Shown: positions 1-5,779, numbered from the stretch's first letter. The stretch: 8,729 nucleotides of DNA from an uncultured Clostridia bacterium (GCA_946613955.1 CAMOGC010000059.1:1-8729); one strand, 5' to 3'. A program made the numbers and translations. The notes: generated from the sequence alone by a model not told the origin.

Positions 1-35
1 AAAAGCCTTCCGCCGGCAAAGCGGAAGGCCTTTTT
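1..35 (-). terminator. Intrinsic terminator of the SH3-domain gene
   Basis: A perfect 9-bp stem is formed by GCCTTCCGC (5-13) and GCGGAAGGC (21-29) with a 7-nt loop. Read on the minus strand it is followed by a T-run from the A-tract at 1-4, about 12 nt past the stop codon at 47. A T-run at 31-35 on the plus side means it could also stop transcription arriving from the left, so it may be bidirectional. The A-tract may continue outside the window. Confidence 0.85.
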
Positions 36-46
36 GATTTCCGGGA

Positions 47-628
47 TCAGATGGAATCGTGGGGAATGAAGCCCCGGGCGGGCTGCCCGTCGACGGTCAG
101 CTCGATGTACCACAGATCGTATTCATAGTAGTTGTACCGCCCGACGACATAGAAGGTCTCCCCCTCCTCCAGCTTGGCGAAATAGCCGTTCGGGTCATAG
201 GGGGCCAGGTTGTTGTCCGACACATAGATTTCGGTGGGCGCCGTCATCGGGATATAGGTGAAATGGGGGGCCATGGCCGTCTTCACGCCCTTGATATACT
301 TGGGCGGGATCCAGCCGACCCGCCAGCTGCCCTTGTTGGTTTCATACCGGACCAGCAGCCAGCCGTTGTCGCTGTATCCGCCCAGATCGATAAAGTCGTT
401 GGTGCTGACCACGGCCCGGCCGTTGGCGGCGCGGAAGGCTCCCTCATAGGGCGCGGAATACACCGGGCAGGCTCCGCGGCCGATCCCGTTCTTCTTGTGC
501 TCGAACTTGAACGGCTTCACGTCCGACAGAGAGCTGGCTGCGTTGTTCCCGATGCTGGTGGCGGCCAGGGCGGATACGCAGGAGATCACCATCAGCGCGG
601 CCAGAAGCAGGGCAATCCATTTTTTCAT
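47..628 (-). CDS. Secreted protein with two SH3-like domains
   Basis: A 193-residue exported protein of unknown specific role. Residues 1-23 form a signal peptide: MKKW start, hydrophobic core 5-16, then SALA/A, a good signal peptidase I site. V-I-S-C at 14-17 also resembles a lipobox, so a lipoprotein is possible. Two SH3-like modules follow, at about residues 50-113 and 130-192; each starts with a short strand (PVYSAP, EIYVSD), has a central W/Y-rich strand (GWLLVRYE, DLWYIEL) and ends in a GWI/GFIP-type strand. Bacterial SH3 modules commonly bind cell-wall peptides, so a wall-associated role is inferred; no catalytic domain is present. The ATG at 628 is chosen because AAGGAGG (637-643) lies 8 nt upstream and the signal peptide starts there. 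It is transcribed alone, between its own promoter (728-757) and terminator (1-35). Confidence 0.85.
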   Translation of the reverse strand: MKKWIALLLAALMVISCVSALAATSIGNNAASSLSDVKPFKFEHKKNGIGRGACPVYSAPYEGAFRAANGRAVVSTNDFIDLGGYSDNGWLLVRYETNKGSWRVGWIPPKYIKGVKTAMAPHFTYIPMTAPTEIYVSDNNLAPYDPNGYFAKLEEGETFYVVGRYNYYEYDLWYIELTVDGQPARGFIPHDSI

Positions 629-727
629 GTGCTTTTCCTCCTTATTATCCGGTTTTTTCCCAGGCTCCCTGCGCTCCCCTCTTTTCCGGGCAAAGCGGGT
701 ATTTCTGTTTTTTCCGGATTCAGGCGT

Positions 728-757
728 ATTCTATCAGACTATCTCCACAGGTGTCAA
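728..757 (-). promoter_or_regulatory. SigA-type promoter of the SH3-domain gene
   Basis: On the minus strand TTGACA (757-752, perfect -35) is followed by an 18-nt spacer and TAGAAT (733-728), preceded by TG-A, an extended -10. Transcription should begin near 721, giving a leader of roughly 90 nt before the ATG at 628. The 319-bp gap between the SH3 gene and the beta-helix gene (629-947) holds this promoter, the leader, and the terminator at 874-907; I see nothing convincing in 758-873. Confidence 0.8.
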
Positions 758-873
758 TGGCTTCCTTCTTTTCCGGGCGCCCCGCTTCCGTCCGGCAAAA
801 CGCCCCGCCGCCGATCCGGAACCCCATGGGATTCGTTTCCGCCGCGCGCAGCGGCCGGACGCGTGATCGCCGT

Positions 874-907
874 AAAAAACCCGGCTCCGACATCTGTCGG
901 AGCCGGG
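874..907 (-). terminator. Intrinsic terminator of the beta-helix gene
   Basis: CCCGGCTCCGACA (880-892) and TGTCGGAGCCGGG (895-907) are perfect complements: a 12-13 bp GC-rich stem with a minimal loop. On the minus strand it runs straight into six U residues (A-run at 874-879). It lies about 40 nt past the stop codon at 948. Confidence 0.93.
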
Positions 908-918
908 AGTGTATGGGT

Positions 919-944
919 GGATGCCTGTCTGGCGGATGGCATCC
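919..944 (-). other. Small hairpin just after the beta-helix stop codon
   Basis: GGATGCC (919-925) and GGCATCC (938-944) are perfect 7-bp complements around a 12-nt loop, 3 nt after the stop codon of the beta-helix gene and 11 nt before its terminator stem. It has no U-run of its own. It may act as a 3'-end stabilising hairpin or be incidental. Confidence 0.45.
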
Positions 945-947
945 GCG

Positions 948-2441
948 TCAGTTGGTGCCTTCCAGAACGCTGCCCCCCACAGTCAGGGTATAGCCGTTGG
1001 TCACCACGTTGGCCGCGTTGCCGCTGAAGGTCGTGATGGCCGTGTCGCCCGTCAGGGTCCAGGTGCTGCTGTCGTCCAGGGTTACGTTGACCTCTCCCAC
1101 TTCCGTGGAGACCGTCGTTCCCTTGGCATTGACGATGTTCCCGTCAATCTTTCCCTCGAAGGTGGAGCCGTTGGCCAGATTCAGGGTCAGCGTCGCGTTG
1201 TCCCCCACCAGGATCGTCCCGCTCAGGCTCTGGGCGTCGGCATTGAGGGTGGCCACGTTCCCCGCGCCGCTCCATCCGTCGTCGCATACCGACAGCAGCA
1301 CGTCGTCCGCGTTGGAGAGGGTGACCCCGCTCAGACTGATGACCGCGTTGGTATTGGTTACGTGGAACAGATGTCCGCTCAGCCCCGTCAGACTGCCGCC
1401 CTTCATCGTGAAGGAGGAGGTGCCGCTGTCCGCGTCCCCGGACATGGACTGATAGATCATGATCGTGTCCAGGAAGGTGGCGTTGCCATTCATCCGGGTG
1501 TTATTGGCCGTCAGGTCGCAGTTAGTCAGCTCGATGGAGTTCTTGCCCTCGATGCAAACCCCCTCGGACAGGTTGGACACCAGCGTCGCGTTTTCGACAT
1601 GGATTTCCGCGGTGGAATAAATCGCCGGGGAGCCCAGGCCATTGGAGGTATAGGTGCCGCCGCTGACATAAACCGTGCCGCCGCCCCGGTCCGTCCGGAT
1701 GGGGGCGGAGGAGCCGCCGCTGGTGGTCACGGTCAGATTCGTGGCATAGGTAATGCCGCCGCCGGTGGTCATAATGCCGCCGGAGCCGTTGCCGGTGGTG
1801 GTGATGGTGGTATCGGTAATGGTCACGGTGGTGCCGTCGCCCTCCGCCCCGTTCTTTCCGCCGTTTCCGCCGTAGGAGAAAACACCGTTGGCGCCGCTGG
1901 CGGAGGTTTCAATCGTGCCTCCGGTAATGGTGGCGTTGGCCCCGCCCATGACCAGGATGCCCGCGTTCAGGCCGTAGAAGTTGCAGCTGTCGCCCCCGTC
2001 GGAATCCCCGGTCTTGGTAACGGTGGGGTTGGTGACGGAAACCGCGTCCCCGGTGTTGATCAGCAGCGCGTTCTGATCCGATTCGGTGGCCGTATAGGTC
2101 TGATCCTCCTGGGCGTCGGCGGCGGTAATCTCCACGGCCGCCGCGTAGGTCAGGTCCGCCTGGGAAGCCCCGCCGGGCATCCCGCCCGGGCCTCCGCCCG
2201 GCATGCCGTCGGGAGGATTGCCGGGCATCCCGTCCGGAGGATTGCCGGGCATCCCGTCGGGCGGCGTTCCGGGCATCCCGTCCGGAGGATTGCCGGGCAT
2301 CCCGTCCGGAGGATTGCCGGGCATCTCCTGGGTCTGGGCCGTTGCGGCCTCTTCTGTTGCTTCATCTTCCGCGTAAACCGCAGCCGCCGGAACGATCAGG
2401 CAGGCCGCCAGCATTCCCGCGATCCATTTCTTCATCTTCAT
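948..2441 (-). CDS. Secreted right-handed beta-helix protein with octapeptide repeats
   Basis: A 497-residue exported protein. Residues 1-24 are a signal peptide (KMKKW, hydrophobic core, AVYA/ED cleavage). Residues 25-40 are an acidic linker; residues 41-80 are five copies of an 8-residue unit P-G-(N/T)-P-P-D-G-M, with a decayed sixth (81-88) and a Gly-rich tail. From about residue 95 to the end it is Thr/Ser/Gly/Asn-rich with short alternating strands (for example TVTITDTTITTTG, NLTVTTSGG, TLTLNLANGSTFEG), the pattern of a right-handed parallel beta-helix as in adhesin-like or pectate-lyase-fold proteins. I recall similar 'PGGMPG... beta-helix' proteins in gut clostridia, whose role is unknown. 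No LPXTG motif, C-terminal membrane helix or catalytic motif is visible, so anchoring is unexplained. The ATG at 2441 has an AAAGGGGA ribosome site 9 nt upstream. It is monocistronic. Confidence 0.85.
   Translation of the reverse strand: MKMKKWIAGMLAACLIVPAAAVYAEDEATEEAATAQTQEMPGNPPDGMPGNPPDGMPGTPPDGMPGNPPDGMPGNPPDGMPGGGPGGMPGGASQADLTYAAAVEITAADAQEDQTYTATESDQNALLINTGDAVSVTNPTVTKTGDSDGGDSCNFYGLNAGILVMGGANATITGGTIETSASGANGVFSYGGNGGKNGAEGDGTTVTITDTTITTTGNGSGGIMTTGGGITYATNLTVTTSGGSSAPIRTDRGGGTVYVSGGTYTSNGLGSPAIYSTAEIHVENATLVSNLSEGVCIEGKNSIELTNCDLTANNTRMNGNATFLDTIMIYQSMSGDADSGTSSFTMKGGSLTGLSGHLFHVTNTNAVISLSGVTLSNADDVLLSVCDDGWSGAGNVATLNADAQSLSGTILVGDNATLTLNLANGSTFEGKIDGNIVNAKGTTVSTEVGEVNVTLDDSSTWTLTGDTAITTFSGNAANVVTNGYTLTVGGSVLEGTN
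2178..2321 (-). repeat. Six tandem 24-bp units encoding the Pro/Gly octapeptide
   Basis: Five well-kept 24-bp units plus one decayed unit encode residues 41-88 of the beta-helix protein. Three of the units are identical at DNA level; the others differ at a few positions, including one with Asn changed to Thr. The unit length keeps the reading frame, so gain or loss of copies would lengthen or shorten a flexible linker between the signal peptide and the beta-helix. Confidence 0.9.
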
Positions 2442-2522
2442 GGTTTCATTCCCCTTTCATTCTCAAAAACTCCCCGGCGGATTCTCTCCGCCCATCCTCT
2501 GGGGCCTTTCCCCTTCGGACAG

Positions 2523-2564
2523 GTATGATCATACTCGGAAAGCTTAAAGAAACCTTGAAGAAAT
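2523..2564 (-). promoter_or_regulatory. Activator-type promoter with tandem 11-bp repeats (beta-helix gene)
   Basis: On the minus strand the -10 box is TATGAT (2533-2528). There is no good -35 (AAGGTT at the 17-bp position). Instead, two tandem 11-bp direct repeats cover the -35 region: CTTAAAGAAAC (2543-2553) and CTTGAAGAAAT (2554-2564), 9 of 11 identical (plus-strand reading). A third CTTGAAA core starts at 2572. The gap between repeats and -10 is 9 bp. The -10 also sits in a perfect 12-bp palindrome, GTATGATCATAC (2523-2534). Direct repeats with 11-bp spacing placed like this are the arrangement known for PhoB/OmpR-family response regulators; that assignment is inference. Transcription should start near 2521, leaving a leader of about 80 nt. 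Confidence 0.6.
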
Positions 2565-2662
2565 CCATTTTCTTGAAATCATGCCTCCTTTTCGCCGCGT
2601 TCGTCCCGTGACAAGGGGGACGCGGGGCGGGCAAAGGCTCCGGGAAGCCCCGCGAAGGGCGG

Positions 2663-2691
2663 AAAAAAACCGCCCCGTTTTGGTAGGGCGG
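2663..2691 (-). terminator. Intrinsic terminator of the bioY-phospholipase operon
   Basis: CCGCCC (2670-2675) pairs with GGGCGG (2686-2691) around a 10-nt loop, and on the minus strand is followed by seven U residues (A-run 2663-2669). It begins about 30 nt past the stop codon at 2721. A second CCGCCC on the minus strand (2662-2657) follows the U-run and could compete for the same strand. The rest of the gap, 2442-2662, holds the beta-helix promoter and leader and an inverted repeat without a U-run at 2621-2654. Confidence 0.75.
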
Positions 2692-2720
2692 CAAGCTTTT
2701 TTCATTCCCCGGGCGGCTTT

Positions 2721-3650
2721 TCAGTCCTTCGGCGGCCGGAGGCTGTGCAGCTCCAGATTCCGCGGATCCTCCACGTCCAGCCCGCTGAGATAGGAGCGGT
2801 TTCCGATGACCTTCGCCAGCTCCTCCCGGTTCATCGTCCCCCCGAAGGCGTAGGCCCGGCAGGCGCCGATCATGCGAACCGCCTCTTCCCGGGCTTTTCC
2901 CCAAAGGTCTGCGAAGCTTTCCGTGGAGGTAAACCCGCCCGAATAGGGCGCCTGCCAGGTTCGGTGCTTCTCGTTTTCGACGTCCCTTTCCAGAAACGCG
3001 GAGCGGATGTAGGGGATGGATTTCATCCCGTCCGTCGGCATTATCCGCACCAGCCCGGTCAGGAAGGACACGGGCTTTTCCATCTCCCGATACAGCATCC
3101 GATACATCCGGTAGCACCGGTTCAGCGCGTCCCGGACGTTTTTCCATCCGTACACCTGCCCGTAGGCGGCCTCCAGCTCCGGCCCCAGGCTTTCCGGCAG
3201 CCGCAGGGAGGGAAAATAGTGATCCGTCAGGGGATGTTTCTCCCCCCAGACGCCCTTTTTGATCAGGAGGCTAATATCCAGCGCGTGCTCAAAATCCCGG
3301 TGCGCCCTTTTCGTGGGCCAGGTCCGGGTGGTTTCCCAGACGATGTAGGGATGGGCCGTCCCGTCCAGGGCGTAATGGCAGAGGAAGCCCGCCAGGTAGG
3401 AAAAAGCCTCCTCCCGGGCCTGTCCCTCCTTCGCCCGGTCCGCCAGGGCCAGCAGAAACGCGCCGGTTTTCGTCGTATGCATCCGGCGGCCCCGCCCCTG
3501 CCGGCGTTTCCAGATCTGATACATGAACCAGATGTCCGGCCCGTAAAGGGCAAAGGTATAGGGCGTGTCCAGGAGCCTGTCCCGGATGTCCGGCGAAAGG
3601 CGCTCCCGAACCTCCTGGCCGAAAAGATAGTGCGCCGCGCAGTCCGGCAT
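2721..3650 (-). CDS. Zinc-dependent phospholipase C-like protein
   Basis: A 309-residue protein resembling the bacterial zinc-dependent phospholipase C family (alpha-toxin-like N-domain, PF00882). Visible metal-site candidates are His7 (AAHYLFG), Asp39 (YGPD), His58, the H-x3-D-x3-H-P motif His92/Asp96/His100, and His117 with Glu121/His122 (HRDFEH). This fits the His/Asp/Glu ligand set of a trinuclear zinc site. No signal peptide is present, unlike secreted toxin PLCs, so it is more likely a cytoplasmic or membrane-facing house enzyme; substrate unknown. No C2/PLAT-like C-terminal domain is evident. The ATG at 3650 has a GGAGG site that overlaps the bioY stop codon (AACTGAGGAGG), with only 13 nt between the genes, so the two are one transcript and probably translationally coupled. 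Confidence 0.75.
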   Translation of the reverse strand: MPDCAAHYLFGQEVRERLSPDIRDRLLDTPYTFALYGPDIWFMYQIWKRRQGRGRRMHTTKTGAFLLALADRAKEGQAREEAFSYLAGFLCHYALDGTAHPYIVWETTRTWPTKRAHRDFEHALDISLLIKKGVWGEKHPLTDHYFPSLRLPESLGPELEAAYGQVYGWKNVRDALNRCYRMYRMLYREMEKPVSFLTGLVRIMPTDGMKSIPYIRSAFLERDVENEKHRTWQAPYSGGFTSTESFADLWGKAREEAVRMIGACRAYAFGGTMNREELAKVIGNRSYLSGLDVEDPRNLELHSLRPPKD

Positions 3651-3663
3651 CGTTTTATCCTCC

Positions 3664-4212
3664 TCAGTTGCTCAGCCGGACGGCCCGGGCCACCCGGTCG
3701 GAGACCCGCTCCGCCAGCAGCAGCTTCGCCGCGTCCGGAATCAGGAAGGGGAACACGCAGATTTTCATCACGTCCATCAGGCTCATGGCGTTTCCCCGGC
3801 CCCGGAAGAACCAGAACCAAAGCGTTCCCGCCGCGTAGCATCCGGCGATGGCCAGGGCCATGCCCGCCAGCCGGCCGCCCATGCCGGAAACCCGGTTTTC
3901 CATTCCCATCCAGATCAGCGCGGAAATCAGGAAGCCCAGAATGTATCCGCCCGTGGGGCCCAGAAGGTATCCCGCCCCGCCGTTAAAGCCGGCAAACACG
4001 GGTACTCCCGCCAGGCCCAGCAAAAGATACACCCCGATGGCCAGGAAGCCCCGCTTCCCGCCCAGGCAAAACAGCGTCATTTCGACCGCGAAGGTCTGCA
4101 GCGTAAAGGGCACCGCCAGAATCGGAACCGAAATCCAAGAGCATACCGCGCACAGGGCGGCGAACACCGCCATCAGCGCCAGATCCCGGGCATTCCATTT
4201 TTCCGTCAACAC
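3664..4212 (-). CDS. bioY: Biotin ECF transporter S component BioY
   Basis: An 182-residue membrane protein that captures biotin as the substrate-binding subunit of an energy-coupling-factor transporter. Family signatures are clear: VPFTLQTFAV (35-44), GLAGVPVFAGFNGGAGYLLGP (66-86) and PFLIPDAAKLLLA (155-167), with about six hydrophobic segments and the usual length. The ATPase/EcfT partners are not in the window; in Firmicutes BioY usually shares a module encoded elsewhere. No biotin-synthesis gene is adjacent, suggesting biotin scavenging. The start is GTG at 4212 with AGAGG about 6 nt upstream; a TTG one codon later is the alternative. It is the first gene of an operon with the phospholipase C-like gene. 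I see no BirA-type palindrome at its promoter, so biotin control is not shown by the sequence. Confidence 0.93.
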   Translation of the reverse strand: MLTEKWNARDLALMAVFAALCAVCSWISVPILAVPFTLQTFAVEMTLFCLGGKRGFLAIGVYLLLGLAGVPVFAGFNGGAGYLLGPTGGYILGFLISALIWMGMENRVSGMGGRLAGMALAIAGCYAAGTLWFWFFRGRGNAMSLMDVMKICVFPFLIPDAAKLLLAERVSDRVARAVRLSN

Positions 4213-4370
4213 AAAGGACCTCTTTTCTTTCTTTTCGGAAGGCGCCTTCAGCGGCGACCCGGGCCGGCCGAAAAGCCTGCCCTCGGCGGACAGGCCCGCG
4301 GCCCGTTCGGAAGCCCATCCCCGGAGTGGATCCGCTTTTCCCGGAGCGCCGCTCCTCCGCCTGCCGTTTC
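4213..4370 (-). promoter_or_regulatory. Long GC-rich structured leader of bioY
   Basis: From the predicted start near 4371 to the GTG is about 159 nt without a convincing gene. On the minus strand GCCTGTCC pairs with GGGCAGGC around a 5-nt loop (4275-4295, one G-U pair) and is followed by four U residues (4274-4271), a weak terminator shape. A 7-bp pair CGGGCCG/CGGCCCG encloses it, and a GGAGC/GCTCC hairpin lies nearer the 5' end. It matches no riboswitch I know. It could be an attenuator, or just GC-rich folding. Confidence 0.35.
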
Positions 4371-4377
4371 CGGGAGA

Positions 4378-4406
4378 ATCCTATCAGTTTTCCTACCCGC
4401 TGTCAA
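4378..4406 (-). promoter_or_regulatory. SigA-type promoter of the bioY operon
   Basis: On the minus strand TTGACA (4406-4401) is followed by a 17-nt spacer and TAGGAT (4383-4378), preceded by TG-A as an extended -10. Its -35 is only 11 bp from the -35 of the divergent promoter for the AI-2E gene. One copy of CAGTTTTCC (4385-4393) lies inside the spacer. Confidence 0.82.
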
Positions 4407-4416
4407 ACAGTTTTCC
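4385..4416. repeat. 9-bp direct repeat across the divergent promoters
   Basis: CAGTTTTCC occurs at 4385-4393 and again at 4408-4416, start to start 23 bp, about two helical turns. The first copy is in the spacer of the bioY promoter; the second fills the gap between the two -35 boxes. The placement suits a shared regulator that would block bioY and touch both promoters; no regulator is known. Confidence 0.5.
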
Positions 4417-4417
4417 C

Positions 4418-4446
4418 TTGCAACCCCGTCCCCGCCGCGCTATAAT
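4418..4446 (+). promoter_or_regulatory. SigA-type promoter of the AI-2E family gene
   Basis: TTGCAA (4418-4423), a 17-nt spacer and a perfect TATAAT (4441-4446). Transcription should start near 4453, leaving a leader of about 130 nt before the ATG at 4586. Confidence 0.8.
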
Positions 4447-4472
4447 TTCTCTGCAGAAGAGCCTGGCGAAGG

Positions 4473-4512
4473 CCGCGGGGCTTCCGGGAAAGGCGAAACG
4501 GAAGCCCCGCGG
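4473..4512 (+). promoter_or_regulatory. Perfect 14-bp hairpin in the AI-2E gene leader
   Basis: CCGCGGGGCTTCCG (4473-4486) and CGGAAGCCCCGCGG (4499-4512) are perfect complements around a 12-nt A/G-rich loop. It begins about 20 nt from the predicted transcript start. It has no U-run on either strand, so it is not an intrinsic terminator. It could protect the 5' end of the mRNA or act as a regulatory structure. Confidence 0.6.
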
Positions 4513-4541
4513 AAAACGATCCCGGGCCGTAAAATGAGGAT

Positions 4542-4589
4542 ATGAAAAAAGCGCCGGTATCTCCGGCGGTTGGGAGGAAAGAGCCATGA
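4542..4589 (+). CDS. Possible 15-codon leader peptide overlapping the AI-2E start
   Basis: An ATG at 4542 opens a 15-codon frame, MKKAPVSPAVGRKEP, whose TGA overlaps the ATG of the AI-2E gene as ATGA (4586-4589), the classic layout for translational coupling. Against it: the nearest AGG (4537-4539) is only 2 nt from the ATG, and such a short frame can arise by chance. If translated, it would sweep ribosomes through the hairpin just ahead of the downstream ribosome site. Confidence 0.25.
   Translation: MKKAPVSPAVGRKEP
4545..4568 (-). terminator. Minus-strand terminator-like hairpin before the AI-2E start
   Basis: CGCCGG (4552-4557) and CCGGCG (4563-4568) form a perfect 6-bp stem with a 5-nt loop. 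On the minus strand it is followed by C and six U residues (A-run 4545-4550). It would stop antisense transcription leaving the AI-2E gene before it reaches the bioY promoter. On the plus strand the same stem lies 3 nt ahead of the GGGAGG ribosome site (4572-4577) and could modulate translation. Confidence 0.5.
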
Positions 4590-5770
4590 CGTCTGAACGG
4601 AAGCGTATATTCCGCTGGATGGTGGGCGGGTTTCTGCTTTTTCTGGCGATCTATTTCTATCTCTTTGTCTCCGACCAGTTCCGGGCGGCCTGCGGTCCTC
4701 TGATCGTAGGCGTCATCATGGCCTATCTGATGAACATCATGCTCCGCTTTTTCGAGCGGAATGATTTTCTCTATAACGCGAAAATCATCAAAAGCAAGCG
4801 CCTGCATCAGGGGCTTTGCGCCCTGCTGGCGGTCATTCTGCTGCTGGCCGTCCTCGTCTTCATCTTCTTTTTTCTCGGCCCCCAGCTGACCGCCTGCGTC
4901 ATCGCCCTGCTGGACAAGGTGCCCTCCGGCATCCGTTTTCTGATCAACCAGCCCTTCCTGGCCCACCTGGTGCCTCCGGATACCATGGAGACCCTTCGCC
5001 AGATCGACTGGACCGACTGGATCAATCGGCTGGTGTCCCTGGTCAACAGCGATGATCTTTTCAACAGCATGACCACCACCGCCGGCTCCGCCCTTTCCGT
5101 CCTGTCGACCTTTCTGTTCGGGGTCATGTTCATGACGTATTTCCTGGCCGGGCGGGACCGGATCCGCCGGAATTTCCGGCGGCTGGTCCGCGCCTTCCTG
5201 CCGGAAGCCCGCCAGCAGGGCTTTTTCCATTACACCTCCCTTCTCAATAAATGCTTCCATGATTTTATCGTCTGCCAGGCCTCCCAGGCGCTCATCATTG
5301 GCGTGTCCGCAACGGTGCTGATGCACCTTTTCCGCTTCCCCTACGCCAGCATGATCGGCACCCTGAACGGCTTTTGCGCCCTGCTGCCCATTGTCGGCGG
5401 CTACATCGGCGCCATTCTGGGAACCCTGATGATCCTGGCGGACGCGCCCCATATGGCCCTCTTCTTCCTGATCTTTATCGTCGTGCTCCAGAACGCCATC
5501 GGCACCCTGGTCTTCCCCCGGCTGGTGGGCCAGTCCCTGGGGCTTCCACCGATCTGGAGCCTGGCGGCGGTGACCATCGGCTCCGGCATGGCGGGCATCA
5601 TGGGCATCCTCATCGGCGTCCCCCTGACGGCCTTCATCTATAAGGTGGTGGCGGAAAAGCTGGTCCAGCGGGAAAAGGAAAAACTCCTGGCGGGCCAGGC
5701 CGCTCCGCTTCCGGAGGAGGCGGACGGATCCGGGGAAAAACCCTCCCCCGGTGCCCCGGAAAAGAGCTGA
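4586..5770 (+). CDS. AI-2E family membrane transporter/exporter
   Basis: A 394-residue integral membrane protein of the AI-2E (PF01594, YdiK/YtvI-like) family. The order is typical: two N-terminal hydrophobic segments (about 11-28 and 36-53), a pair of helices near 76-97, an amphipathic extracytoplasmic part (98-165), a helix at 168-187, then the conserved C-terminal core with LLPIVGGYIGAI (266-277), NAIGTLVFPRLVGQSLGLPP (303-322) and GIMGILIGVPLTAFIY (337-352). The last 30 residues are a charged, Pro/Glu-rich tail. Some members export AI-2 and others are Na+/H+ antiporters, so the substrate cannot be named; no luxS is nearby. The ATG has GGGAGG 8 nt upstream. It is the only gene on its strand before a new promoter at 5780; I see no terminator after it, so some read-through into the pectin genes is possible. 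Confidence 0.88.
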   Translation: MTSERKRIFRWMVGGFLLFLAIYFYLFVSDQFRAACGPLIVGVIMAYLMNIMLRFFERNDFLYNAKIIKSKRLHQGLCALLAVILLLAVLVFIFFFLGPQLTACVIALLDKVPSGIRFLINQPFLAHLVPPDTMETLRQIDWTDWINRLVSLVNSDDLFNSMTTTAGSALSVLSTFLFGVMFMTYFLAGRDRIRRNFRRLVRAFLPEARQQGFFHYTSLLNKCFHDFIVCQASQALIIGVSATVLMHLFRFPYASMIGTLNGFCALLPIVGGYIGAILGTLMILADAPHMALFFLIFIVVLQNAIGTLVFPRLVGQSLGLPPIWSLAAVTIGSGMAGIMGILIGVPLTAFIYKVVAEKLVQREKEKLLAGQAAPLPEEADGSGEKPSPGAPEKS

Positions 5771-5779
5771 AATTCCCCG

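Noticed and set aside
643..652. GATAAT next to the SH3 gene's ribosome site as a -10
   Set aside because: It abuts the ribosome site, so a transcript starting there would lack it; the TTGACA/TAGAAT pair at 728-757 is much better.
909..2528. A 539-codon open frame on the plus strand
   Set aside because: It is antisense to the beta-helix gene, lacks a ribosome site, and reads as low-complexity Gly/Arg/His; an effect of high GC. The minus-strand protein has a signal peptide and family features.
2524..2529. TATGAT on the plus strand as a divergent promoter
   Set aside because: It only mirrors the minus-strand -10 through the palindrome; no plus-strand gene follows and no -35 is visible.
2621..2654. 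Inverted repeat CGCGGGGC/GCCCCGCG
   Set aside because: The loop is 18 nt and no U-run follows on either strand; likely chance in GC-rich DNA.
2745..3986. A 413-codon open frame on the plus strand
   Set aside because: Antisense to the phospholipase-like and bioY genes, ends in Arg/Pro/Ser-rich sequence, with no ribosome site.
4371..4446. BirA operator at the bioY promoter
   Set aside because: No interrupted palindrome of the known BirA type was found; only the CAGTTTTCC direct repeat is present.
4403..5452. A 349-codon open frame on the minus strand
   Set aside because: Antisense to the AI-2E gene, which shows full family signatures; the product is Gln/Asp/His-rich shadow sequence.
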